Shown one piece after another: positions 8,701 to 14,143 of a DNA stretch of 14,143 nt. This stretch comes from Alphaproteobacteria bacterium (GTDB lineage: Bacteria > Pseudomonadota > Alphaproteobacteria > Rhizobiales > Xanthobacteraceae). The translations under genes were made by a program, and so were the position numbers. The stretch lies in assembly GCA_005884465.1 (NCBI GenBank), contig VAZH01000161.1, positions 1 to 14,143 on the forward strand, written 5' to 3'. Positions within the stretch are counted from its first letter, which is position 1, and every line of letters begins with the position of its first letter. Below the pieces are notes generated by a model. It worked only from the letters and a program-made list of their open reading frames with translations, did no database searches and was not told where the DNA came from.

Positions 8701-9365
8701 GCAAGCTCGGACGGGACACGCCGTTGACCGGAGAATTGCGCGGCCAAGCCCAGGGACGCGAAGTGATTTATCTCGAGACCAATGACGCCGGCGCATTTTT
8801 CCGCTTCACCGACACCTACGCCAAGATGGTCGGAGGCCAGCTGGCGTTCGCCATGGATCCTCCGACCGTCGAACCCAGCGCGAAGGAAGGGCTGATCAAC
8901 GTCCGCGATTTCTCCGTCAAGGGAGAAAGTTCGCTCGATCGCGTGGCGGCGGGCGGGCCGGGCGGAGTGCAGAACGGCATCGCATTTTCGCGATTGCGCG
9001 CGGAATTTGCCCGGCAGAACGGGCAGCTCACGATCCGGGAGGGCGTCGTGAAAGGCCCGCTGATCGGCGCGACCATCGAGGGCAGCATCGATTACCCCGG
9101 CAATCAGGTGCGCATGAGCGGCACCTTCGTTCCGATGTACGGGCTCAACAACATGTTCGGCCAGATACCGATCGTCGGCCTGTTCCTGGGCGGCGGCAGC
9201 AATGAGGGCCTGATCGGCATAACCTACGAGGTCGTGGGTACACCCGGCCAGCCGGTGCTCCGCGTCAATCCGATTTCGGCCATATTCCCAGGGGTGTCCA
9301 GGAAAATCATGGAGTTCAACACCGGCAAGCAAAACAACCCGGTCGAATTTCCGCCGAACAATTGA
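5727..9365 (+). CDS. AsmA-like / DUF3971 (YhdP-type) inner-membrane-anchored envelope protein
   Basis: 1212 residues from ATG 5727. Charged cytoplasmic head (1-69), one membrane anchor (about 70-92, ending in WWRL), then a very long periplasmic part. A Pro/Ala-rich linker (about 219-255) interrupts it. WPTLIVPEVREWV (about 545-557) is the DUF3971 signature. The C-terminus from about 1131 (GTFVPMYGLNNMFGQIPIVG, then GLIGITYEV and VNPISAIFPG) is the classic AsmA-like ending. E. coli relatives YhdP, TamB and YdbH are redundantly needed for phospholipid transport to the outer membrane, so a role in envelope lipid traffic is inferred. Start: GAGAGG sits only two bases before ATG 5727. ATG 5640 has better-spaced GAGGA, but the 29 codons between include TTA, CTA and CTT, unlike the gene body. 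It converges on the MFS gene with a 19-bp gap. Confidence 0.92.
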   Translation: MARNTSPQGSSSPADVQPSQREDAAWHQDHDEAARRRARRLLSGSNSTLHRFGDHLGALRQWLAGERWVKRLAVVIAVLMVIFASCFGGLWWRLGAGPINLEMATPWLAAAIEENIGHGNTVEVGGTQIERAGKIRIAVRIRDIIVRDRDHVVVATAPKAEVKLSGTALLMGQLRAESLNLVDAELAVRITPDGYVTVSTGDTERPLATGVASKRQAGGMPPLAQGTAAMPAPAAPPSPGAAQSGTAPTTPGSRDTTSGLLAGLDWLDSLSLTGLDGQNLNEIGLKNGNLIVDDQQRGNKWNFENISLSLRRPSGGGVALQVGEEGSHAWSLRVVVGPPANGVRSVDIRADKVSTTNILLALRLKDLTYSADLPLTGELKGELGRDGLPTYFRGKISAGAGTIIDSDTPDYPMGIDSAEMNVEWDSGRRVLVAPFKIISGSNRLTLLAHLEPPNDAVSDWQLGLSGGTVVLAAIDPGQPPLIFNRIAIGVRFDTDKRRVLLTQADISNGEIGIAGTGSVDYSAEPRLTLGFAGTPMSASALKRMWPTLIVPEVREWVIERVERGSLQRIEVGVNSPVRNLSRRGPPIPDDGLAVNIVANGVTLHPVDELPLVRDADLKARVTGRTATVTIGQAASDTPAGRKLNISDFVFEVPDMAPKPAPARVKFRIDGPVPAAAEVLALDRLSEFSGTLVDPNSSKGTVSAVVTLGLPIKRELTKADTTYAITADLGGFAADRLVMNQKLEANALKVIANNQGYQVKGEVKINGQAASMDYRKPIEGDADIKLQATLDDASRARLGLDLGSAVSGAVPIKLAGKIGGPDRDSRMGIDADLTSLKLDNILPGWVKLPGKSSRAVFNVVQKQQSTRLEDIVIDGGGVSIKGSLEVDQNGDLINANFPTYSPSEGDRTSLKAERGPDGVMKVTMRGDVFDGRGFIKSTISGKEADAKSKARSIDFDVDMKLGAVAGFYGEALRSVDCKLSRRNGTIRSFALSGKLGRDTPLTGELRGQAQGREVIYLETNDAGAFFRFTDTYAKMVGGQLAFAMDPPTVEPSAKEGLINVRDFSVKGESSLDRVAAGGPGGVQNGIAFSRLRAEFARQNGQLTIREGVVKGPLIGATIEGSIDYPGNQVRMSGTFVPMYGLNNMFGQIPIVGLFLGGGSNEGLIGITYEVVGTPGQPVLRVNPISAIFPGVSRKIMEFNTGKQNNPVEFPPNN

Positions 9366-9377
9366 GCGCCGAAGCGC
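9366..9377 (-). terminator. Short GCGC-TTCG-GCGC hairpin between convergent genes
   Basis: On the minus strand, after the MFS stop, GCGC TTCG GCGC forms a 4-bp stem closed by C-G around a UUCG tetraloop, an unusually stable loop in RNA. It lies in the 19-bp gap between the AsmA-like and MFS genes. The stem is short and no T-run follows, so the terminator reading is weak. Confidence 0.25.
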
Positions 9378-9384
9378 CTGGTTG

Positions 9385-10632
9385 CTAGCGCCGCAGCGCG
9401 GGCACGACCAGGAATGGGATCATCCCCATGAGCACGCTGACCAGCGAGAACGCGATCAGCGGGTTATAGCTGTGGGTCCAGTCGTGGATCAGTCCTCCGC
9501 TCCAGGAGCCGAACGCCGATCCCAGCCCGCTGCCGATCGCAATGGCGCCGTAGATCGTTCCGACTCGCTTCCCGCGAAAGATTTTCATCGCGGTTGCGGT
9601 GAGCAGCGGGCCGCGTGAGCCGATCATGCTGCCAAAACAGACGACGAATCCGGTCAGCAGCCAGATGTTCGGATACCATTGCAGCGCCCAGAGCATCAGA
9701 ATTCCGGCGATCGACAACGCGTAGCTGAACAGCACCGACGGCCGCCGGCCGATGATGCCGTCGAGCCAGCTGATGCCGAGCATGCCGAATAGAAGCACGA
9801 CGCCGCTGAAACCCCAGGCGGTCGCCGCCTCCAAGGGCGGAAATCCCGCATCGATCAGATAAGCGACGACTTGCGCTGATATCGCATACATTCCGATCGC
9901 GGTGAAAAAGAATGTCGAGAACAATGCCCAGAATGCGTGGTGGCGCATCGCGCTCACTAACGTCCAGCCTTCGTCGGCGAAGTCGGCGGCGGCGCTCCTG
10001 GCGAGGTGCGGCGACCCGGTGGAGAACAAACGCCATGGCAATGCCAATAGCGGCAACAGCAGCAACAGCGAGGCGCCGCCAAAAATCTGATAGGCGCCGC
10101 GCCAGCCGAAGTGATCGATCAGGACTTGCGACGCGGGCAGCAGGATCAGCACGCCGGCGCCGGTCGCGGAATACACGATCGCCATCGCGGTCGGCAATCG
10201 CGGGCCGAACCAGCGGCCCAGCAGGATGGAGTTCGGAACGTTGCCGATAAAGGCGATACCGAGACCGACGCAAAGTCCGAGGCTGAGCTGGAATTGCCAG
10301 AGATGCTGGGCGTAGGCGGCGATCAGGAACGCCCCGCCAAGCAAGATCAGTCCGAACGAATAGACCATCCGGGGGCCTGACCGGTCGAACAGCCGGCCGA
10401 CCAGCGGCGATCCCAATCCGCCGGCCAGCGCGGCCAGCGAGTAAACCGAGACGACCTGTGCCCGATCCCAACCAAAGCTCTCCGAAATTGGTTTGAGAAA
10501 TACGGTAAAACTCTCGCCGAGACCGCGGCCGAGCACCGACAGTGCAAAGCACAGCGCAAGCACGTTGAGCGCCACGCGCGCCGGCTTCAGCGGCTTTGTT
10601 GCGACATCCTCCCTCGGCGCATTTCGATCCAT
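9385..10632 (-). CDS. Major facilitator superfamily transporter
   Basis: 415 residues from ATG 10632, about 12 hydrophobic segments in two halves joined by a hydrophilic loop near the middle (THE region STGSPHLARSAAADFADEGW). The cytoplasmic loop after segment 2 carries GRLFDRSGPR, the MFS signature (GxxxDRxGxR). The second half has a weaker copy, WLDGIIGRRP. The N-terminal RGLGESFTVFLKPISESFGW resembles MFS carriers of the monocarboxylate/oxalate-like group; the substrate is not identifiable. The frame also opens at TTG 10719 and GTG 10641; ATG 10632 is preferred, although no good Shine-Dalgarno sequence precedes any of them. It lies 106 bp downstream of tyrS on the same strand, across a strong hairpin, so shared transcription is uncertain. 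Confidence 0.9.
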   Translation of the reverse strand: MDRNAPREDVATKPLKPARVALNVLALCFALSVLGRGLGESFTVFLKPISESFGWDRAQVVSVYSLAALAGGLGSPLVGRLFDRSGPRMVYSFGLILLGGAFLIAAYAQHLWQFQLSLGLCVGLGIAFIGNVPNSILLGRWFGPRLPTAMAIVYSATGAGVLILLPASQVLIDHFGWRGAYQIFGGASLLLLLPLLALPWRLFSTGSPHLARSAAADFADEGWTLVSAMRHHAFWALFSTFFFTAIGMYAISAQVVAYLIDAGFPPLEAATAWGFSGVVLLFGMLGISWLDGIIGRRPSVLFSYALSIAGILMLWALQWYPNIWLLTGFVVCFGSMIGSRGPLLTATAMKIFRGKRVGTIYGAIAIGSGLGSAFGSWSGGLIHDWTHSYNPLIAFSLVSVLMGMIPFLVVPALRR

Positions 10633-10646
10633 GACTTGCACTTTTT

Positions 10647-10700
10647 GAGCGCGGTCGGATGCAAAAACCGGATTTGCCGACCGCGCTCTCAGGGAGCGCG
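10647..10700. repeat. Overlapping inverted repeats forming mutually exclusive hairpins (tyrS-MFS spacer)
   Basis: Arm A GAGCGCGGTCGG (10647-10658) pairs perfectly with arm B CCGACCGCGCTC (10677-10688) across 18 nt, with CAAA/TTTG (10662-10665/10673-10676) adding pairs inside. The last seven bases of B (CGCGCTC, 10682-10688) also pair perfectly with arm C GAGCGCG (10694-10700) across 5 nt. B cannot pair with both. In the minus-strand transcript C comes first, then B, then A, and A ends 14 nt before the MFS ATG. No T-run follows A; AAAAAG does. Confidence 0.85.
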
Positions 10701-10738
10701 TTTCTGCATCCCCGAGCAAGGGTCTAAAGCGAATACGC

Positions 10739-11995
10739 CTATGCAGGCTTGAGCAGGACGTGGCGCTTTTTGCCCAGCGACAGTTTGATCACGCCCTCCG
10801 GCGTGAGATCCTTGAGCGTGAGCACCATCTTCTCATCGGTAACAACTGTATCGTTGACGCGCAGCCCGCCGCCCTTGATTTGGCGCCGAGCCTCGCCATT
10901 CGATGTTACAAACCCAACCGCGACGTTAGCGGTCAGGATACCGTAGCCACTTTCGAGCTCATGCCGCGGGAGTTCGAACGTCGGCAGGCTCTGCGAAACA
11001 ATGCCTTCCTCGAACGTTTTTTGTGCAGTAATCGCGGCCTTCTTTGCTGCAGTTGGGCCGTGGAGCAACGTGGCGGCAGCAGTAGCCAATACTTTCTTTG
11101 CCTCGTTGATCTCCTGCCCGCGTAACGTCGCAAGTCGAGCAATTTCGTCCTTTGACAGCGTCGTGAACAATTTTAGGAATCTTTCGACGTCGGCGTCTTC
11201 GGTATTGCGCCAATATTGCCAATAGTCATACGGGCTAAACTGATCAGCGTTCAGCCACACTGCGCCGGCAGCTGTCTTGCCCATCTTTGCGCCTGAGGCG
11301 GTCGTCAACAATGGCGTGGTCAGCGCATAAAGCTGATGCGTGCCCATGCGCCGGCCGAGATCGACACCGGTGACGATATTACCCCATTGGTCAGAGCCGC
11401 CCATTTGCAGATTGCAGCCATGGAGCCGCGCCAATTCAACGAAATCGTAGGCCTGCAGGATCATGTAGTTAAATTCGATAAAACTCATCTCCTGATCGCG
11501 GTCGAGCCGTAGCTTCACCGAATCCATTGACAGCATGCGATTGACGGAGAAATGCCGGCCGATATCGCGCAACATTTCGATATAGTTTAACTTGGTAAGC
11601 CATTTCGCGTTGTCGGCCATCAAGGCGTCGGTCTTACCCTTGCCGAAGCGCATGAAGCGCTTGAACACGCCTTTGATCGATTTCTTGTTGGCGTTGATCT
11701 GTTCGACGGTGAGTATCTGGCGCGTTTCATCCTTGCCGGAGGGATCCCCGACCCGCGTAGTACCGCCACCCATTAATGTGATCGGCTTGCCGCCGCCCTT
11801 CTCCTGCAGCCAGTGCAACATCATCGCCGATATTAGATGGCCGATATGCAATGACGGTGCCGTACAGTCATAGCCCACATAGGCGACGAGCTCGCCCCTG
11901 GCCGCGAGCGCATCGATACCCTCGGCGTCCGATGTCTGATGGATAAAGCCGCGCCATTGCAGCTCATTGAGAAAATCTGAATTAAAAACAGTCAT
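10739..11995 (-). CDS. tyrS: Tyrosine--tRNA ligase (class Ic, TyrRS)
   Basis: 418 residues, the usual length for bacterial TyrRS. It charges tRNA-Tyr using ATP in the cytoplasm. Seen: the HIGH signature LHIGH (49-53), GSDQWGN (200-206) for tyrosine binding, the KMSKS loop as KMGKT (237-241), a linker, and an S4-type RNA-binding domain from about 345 to 415 ([11 protein letters not shown] at 375-385). [14 protein letters not shown] is the form I associate with alphaproteobacterial enzymes. The ATG at 11995 has no good Shine-Dalgarno sequence; a 7-codon mini-ORF ends on it with an ATGA overlap. Composition is odd: 399 of 720 bases (55%) at 10801-11520 are G or C, against 68% in a 300-base sample of anmK and 62% in 180 bases of the MFS gene. 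Confidence 0.96.
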   Translation of the reverse strand: MTVFNSDFLNELQWRGFIHQTSDAEGIDALAARGELVAYVGYDCTAPSLHIGHLISAMMLHWLQEKGGGKPITLMGGGTTRVGDPSGKDETRQILTVEQINANKKSIKGVFKRFMRFGKGKTDALMADNAKWLTKLNYIEMLRDIGRHFSVNRMLSMDSVKLRLDRDQEMSFIEFNYMILQAYDFVELARLHGCNLQMGGSDQWGNIVTGVDLGRRMGTHQLYALTTPLLTTASGAKMGKTAAGAVWLNADQFSPYDYWQYWRNTEDADVERFLKLFTTLSKDEIARLATLRGQEINEAKKVLATAAATLLHGPTAAKKAAITAQKTFEEGIVSQSLPTFELPRHELESGYGILTANVAVGFVTSNGEARRQIKGGGLRVNDTVVTDEKMVLTLKDLTPEGVIKLSLGKKRHVLLKPA

Positions 11996-12015
11996 TTCGG
12001 TGCGACTCTGATCAT
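11992..12015 (-). other. Seven-codon upstream mini-ORF (MIRVAPK) overlapping the tyrS start
   Basis: ATG at 12015 reads seven sense codons to TGA, which shares ATGA with the tyrS start. Only a weak AAGA-like site precedes it. Translational coupling is possible because tyrS lacks its own good ribosome site, but such a short ORF may be chance. Confidence 0.2.
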
Positions 12016-12036
12016 TCTTATTTTTTCACGTTATTC

Positions 12037-12058
12037 CCAAGGAGTTGCGGAACCTTGG
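12037..12058 (-). other. Inverted repeat CCAAGG-N10-CCTTGG in the tyrS leader
   Basis: A 6-bp stem with a 10-nt loop inside the predicted 5' leader of tyrS, about 42 nt before its start. It could be an autoregulatory hairpin; there is no direct evidence. Confidence 0.3.
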
Positions 12059-12092
12059 CCGAATAGGCTGCCGCAAGCGCGCGCGCTGTGGC

Positions 12093-12119
12093 ATTATAAG
12101 ATGTGCTTGTTTGACACAA
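12093..12119 (-). promoter_or_regulatory. tyrS promoter with consensus -10 TATAAT
   Basis: The minus strand has a perfect TATAAT (12098-12093) in the GC-rich divergent spacer. The best -35 is TTGTGT (12119-12114), 15 nt upstream, which is short. The expected leader is about 90 nt. An inverted repeat GCTTGT-N5-ACAAGC (12105-12121) covers the -35, and on the plus strand the same place reads TTGACA (12111-12116), a possible anmK -35 without a visible -10. Confidence 0.55.
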
Positions 12120-12157
12120 GCTGGGCGTCGAGGGCAGGGGCGTCTCGCGGAAGCACC

Positions 12158-13267
12158 ATGGCATTGATCTTGACGGCAATCGGTCTGATGAGCGGCACCT
12201 CGCTCGACGGGGTCGATGTCGCCTTGATCGAAACCGATGGCAGGCGCGTGAAGGCGTTTGGGCCAACCGGCTATCGGCCTTACACCCAGACCGAGCGGGG
12301 GCTGTTGCGCCAGGCCCTGACGGAAGCGGTTAACCTGCCGCAGCGCGATGCGCGGCCGGGCATCCTGCGCGAGGCCGAGCACGCGGTGACGGTCGCGCAT
12401 GCCGAAGCGGTGGCCGCCTTTACCGCGCAGAACCGCCTCTCGCGCGAGGACGTCGATATCGTCGGCTTTCACGGCCAGACCGTGCTGCATCGGCCGGCGC
12501 AAAAGATGACCGTGCAGATCGGCGATGCAGCCGCACTCGCCAAGGCCATCCATATCCCGGTCATGCATGATTTCCGCGCCGCCGATGTCGCCGCCGGCGG
12601 GCAAGGCGCGCCCTTCGTACCCGTCTATCACCGCGCGCTCGCCCAGTCGCTTGAGCGCGAAGGCCCGATGGTCGTGGTTAATATCGGCGGCGTCTCCAAC
12701 ATCACCTACATCGATGGCGCCGATACCCTGATCGCCTGCGATACCGGGCCCGGCAACGCGCTGCTCGACGATTACATGTATCGCACGACGGGCCAGGCGC
12801 TCGACTGCGAAGGCCGCATGGCAGCCCAGGGTGTCGCCGATGAGGCATGGGTCGCCCGCGCGCTGGAGCATCCGTTCTTTGCCCGGCCGCCTCCCAAATC
12901 GCTGGACCGCAATGATTTTGCTTCGCTGGCGCTGCGCGAGATGCGTCCCGCCGACGGCGCGGCGACACTGACGGCATTCACCGCCGCGGCGATCGCCCGC
13001 ATTGTTGCGTTGCTGCCGAAGGTGCCGCTGAGCTGGGTCGTCGTCGGCGGCGGCGCGCGCAACCTGACCATGGTCCGAATGCTGCGCGAGCGGCTGGCTC
13101 CGGCAACCGTCGAGGCCGGCGACGCGCTGGGCTGGTCGACGGACGCCATCGAGGCGCAGGCGTTCGGATTCCTGGCGGCGCGGGGTCTGAAGGGCCTGCC
13201 GCTCAGCTACCCCGCCACCACCGGCGTGCCGATGCCGATGACCGGCGGGGTGATCGCAAGGCCGTGA
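12158..13267 (+). CDS. anmK: Anhydro-N-acetylmuramic acid kinase
   Basis: 369 residues from ATG 12158, the same length as the E. coli enzyme. It opens the 1,6-anhydro ring of anhydro-MurNAc and phosphorylates it with ATP to MurNAc-6-phosphate, in cytoplasmic recycling of cell-wall sugars. Seen: GLMSGTSLDGVD (9-20, phosphate-binding start), GFHGQT (103-108), DFRAADVAAGGQGAP (138-152), NIGGVSNITY (175-184), CDTGPGN (194-200, part of the catalytic site) and GGGARN (297-302). GGAAG lies five bases before the ATG. The frame is open back to ATG 12101, which would add a poor 19-residue head. Divergent from tyrS across 162 bp. The MurQ etherase that acts next is not in this window. Confidence 0.96.
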   Translation: MALILTAIGLMSGTSLDGVDVALIETDGRRVKAFGPTGYRPYTQTERGLLRQALTEAVNLPQRDARPGILREAEHAVTVAHAEAVAAFTAQNRLSREDVDIVGFHGQTVLHRPAQKMTVQIGDAAALAKAIHIPVMHDFRAADVAAGGQGAPFVPVYHRALAQSLEREGPMVVVNIGGVSNITYIDGADTLIACDTGPGNALLDDYMYRTTGQALDCEGRMAAQGVADEAWVARALEHPFFARPPPKSLDRNDFASLALREMRPADGAATLTAFTAAAIARIVALLPKVPLSWVVVGGGARNLTMVRMLRERLAPATVEAGDALGWSTDAIEAQAFGFLAARGLKGLPLSYPATTGVPMPMTGGVIARP

Positions 13268-13268
13268 C

Positions 13269-13297
13269 TTGACAGTTTCATGCATTTGCATGCAAAT
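13269..13297 (+). promoter_or_regulatory. Candidate GST promoter overlapped by a 14-bp palindrome (ATTTGCATGCAAAT)
   Basis: TTGACA (13269-13274) starts two bases after the anmK stop codon. Seventeen bases on is GCAAAT (13292-13297), a weak -10. The perfect palindrome ATTTGCATGCAAAT (13284-13297) covers the spacer and -10, and a further TTGCA (13306-13310) makes TGCAA-N10-TTGCA with its right half. GCAATTGC (13302-13309) is an 8-bp palindrome. This layout fits repression by a dimeric regulator (MarR or TetR type are possibilities); the regulator is unknown. Confidence 0.5.
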
Positions 13298-13330
13298 AAA
13301 CGCAATTGCATTAATCTGTGAGATTTACCC

Positions 13331-14008
13331 ATGGCCGCGGGCCTAAAACTGATCAGCCACAAGCTCTGTCCCTATGTGCAGCGCGCGGTGATTGCGCTGA
13401 CGGAAAAGCGCGTTGCCTTCGAGCGCATCGACATCGATCTCGTCAACAAGCCGGATTGGTTCCTGGCAATCTCGCCGCTCGGCAAGACACCGGTGCTGCA
13501 GGTCGGCGACGTCCCGATTTTCGAATCCGCGGTCATTTTGGAATATCTTGAGGAGACCCAGCCGAAGCCGTTGCATCCGGCCGATCCCTTGAGACGCGCC
13601 GAGCATCGCGCCTGGATCGAATTCGCGTCGGCTGTTCTCAACGATATCGCTGGTTTTTACGCGGCGGCGGACGAAGCGACATACAAAGCCAAGGCAATCC
13701 AACTCGAGCAGCGTCTTGCGCGGCTCGAGACCCGCCTCGCGGGCTCGCCATGGTTTGACGGCGACAGTTTTTCGCTGGTCGATGCCGTGTTCGGTCCGGT
13801 GTTCCGCTATTTCGATGTGTTCGACGATATCGCCGACTTCGGAATTCTCGCCGGCAAGCCGAAGCTTCAACGCTGGCGCAAGAGCCTCGCGGCGCGGCCC
13901 TCGGTGCGCACGGCCGTGAGCGCCGAATATCCGGCGCTGCTTCGTGATTTCCTTGACCGGCGGAATTCCTGGCTGTCAGGTCTTCAGGCCCGCGCCGCCG
14001 CGGCCTGA
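13331..14008 (+). CDS. Glutathione S-transferase family protein (cysteine-type active site)
   Basis: 225 residues, normal for a cytosolic GST. The thioredoxin-like N-terminal domain has KLCPYVQRA (11-19), where C13 sits in the place of the catalytic cysteine of omega- and lambda-type GSTs and dehydroascorbate reductases. SPLGKTPVL (48-56) carries the cis-Pro, and FESAVILEYLEE (64-75) holds the Glu-Ser pair that binds the glutathione gamma-glutamyl group. An all-helical C-terminal domain follows from about 85, with SLVDAVFGPVFRY (148-160). Such cysteine enzymes favour thiol transfer and reduction over conjugation; the substrate is unknown. Only a weak GAG precedes ATG 13331. It follows anmK by 63 bp on the same strand, but the spacer has its own promoter-like and operator-like signals, so it is probably transcribed separately. 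Confidence 0.9.
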   Translation: MAAGLKLISHKLCPYVQRAVIALTEKRVAFERIDIDLVNKPDWFLAISPLGKTPVLQVGDVPIFESAVILEYLEETQPKPLHPADPLRRAEHRAWIEFASAVLNDIAGFYAAADEATYKAKAIQLEQRLARLETRLAGSPWFDGDSFSLVDAVFGPVFRYFDVFDDIADFGILAGKPKLQRWRKSLAARPSVRTAVSAEYPALLRDFLDRRNSWLSGLQARAAAA

Positions 14009-14032
14009 CGTCCGGGCTACTACGCCACAGCT

Positions 14033-14134
14033 GTCATCGCCCGGCTTTGACCGGGCGATCCAGTATTCCAGAGGCGATGATGATCAATCGAGAGGCCGCG
14101 GCGTACTGGATCACCCGCCTTCGCGGGTGACGAC
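14033..14134. repeat. 102-bp nested palindromic intergenic repeat
   Basis: Three inverted repeats are nested here. Hairpin 1 is ATCGCCCGG/CCGGGCGAT (14036-14044/14051-14059, 6-nt loop). Hairpin 2 is TCACCCGC/GCGGGTGA (14111-14118/14123-14130, CTTC loop). The hairpins are bracketed inward by GATCCAGTA (14057-14065) and TACTGGATC (14104-14112), a perfect 9-bp inverted pair. The outer ends GTCATCGCCC and GGGTGACGAC match in 8 of 10 inverted positions, so the whole is a palindrome of palindromes. It begins 24 bp after the GST stop. It resembles dispersed palindromic repeats I associate with Bradyrhizobium and relatives, and may also end GST transcription. Confidence 0.85.
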
Positions 14135-14143
14135 GGCCTGAAT

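Noticed and set aside
6393..9332. 979-codon open frame on the minus strand
   Set aside because: It lies wholly antisense to the AsmA-like gene. Its sequence is Arg/His/Asp-rich with no recognisable domain; such frames are a by-product of high third-position G+C.
12071..12090. CAAGCGCGCGCGCTGTG in the tyrS-anmK spacer, similar to the palindrome at 1882-1895
   Set aside because: The likeness is mostly GC alternation; the outer bases do not form the same palindrome, so a shared regulator site is not supported.
12026..12094. Short minus-strand ORF MPQRARLRQ... in the tyrS leader
   Set aside because: Its ATG overlaps the -10 TATAAT, so it would lie upstream of the expected transcription start.
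12026..13291. 421-codon open frame on the minus strand
   Set aside because: Antisense to the well-supported anmK gene, with no domain and the same compositional artefact.
13343..13870. 175-codon minus-strand ORF under the GST gene
   Set aside because: Shadow of the GST frame, with no domain features.

Overview
This is an ordinary-looking stretch of chromosome from a GC-rich alphaproteobacterium, most likely Bradyrhizobium or a close relative (Nitrobacteraceae/Bradyrhizobiaceae). The grounds are the composition (about 62-68% G+C in the neighbouring genes I counted), the expanded LivK-type binding-protein family, the long DUF3971/AsmA-like protein, and a hairpin-rich intergenic repeat at the right edge of a type I associate with this group. 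That placement rests on recall, not a search. I found no rRNA, tRNA, CRISPR array, transposase, integrase or phage gene.

Layout, left to right. Positions 1-1815 (-) hold the first 605 residues of a NodU/CmcH/TobZ-family carbamoyltransferase whose C-terminus runs off the left edge. A 126-bp divergent region with a perfect 14-bp palindrome separates it from a periplasmic branched-chain-amino-acid-type binding protein (1942-3165, +), which has no permease or ATPase genes beside it. Convergent to it, sharing a hairpin over the stop codon, is a membrane-anchored coiled-coil M23 peptidase (3173-4537, -). Next is a BCP/PrxQ-type peroxiredoxin with a long, very basic N-terminal tail and a single cysteine (4637-5434, -). 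A 292-bp divergent region leads to a 1212-residue AsmA-like/DUF3971 envelope protein (5727-9365, +). This converges on an MFS transporter (9385-10632, -), which lies downstream of tyrS (10739-11995, -) across a spacer with two mutually exclusive hairpins. tyrS is divergent from anmK (12158-13267, +), which is followed by a GST-family gene (13331-14008, +) and a 102-bp nested palindromic repeat (14033-14134).

How the genes fit together. Several products act on the cell envelope: the M23 peptidase (peptidoglycan cleavage or binding), the AsmA-like protein (probably lipid traffic to the outer membrane), AnmK (recycling of anhydro-MurNAc), the binding protein and the MFS carrier. They are mostly single-gene units in alternating orientation, so there is no evident multi-gene pathway. 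The peroxiredoxin and GST are stress or detoxification functions.

I found no convincing new multi-gene system. The most distinctive items are the histone-H1-like tail on the single-cysteine peroxiredoxin, the low G+C of tyrS (55% in 720 nt against 62-68% in its neighbours), the alternative hairpins before the MFS gene, the palindromes over the promoters of the binding protein and GST genes, and a CtrA-like box before the M23 gene.
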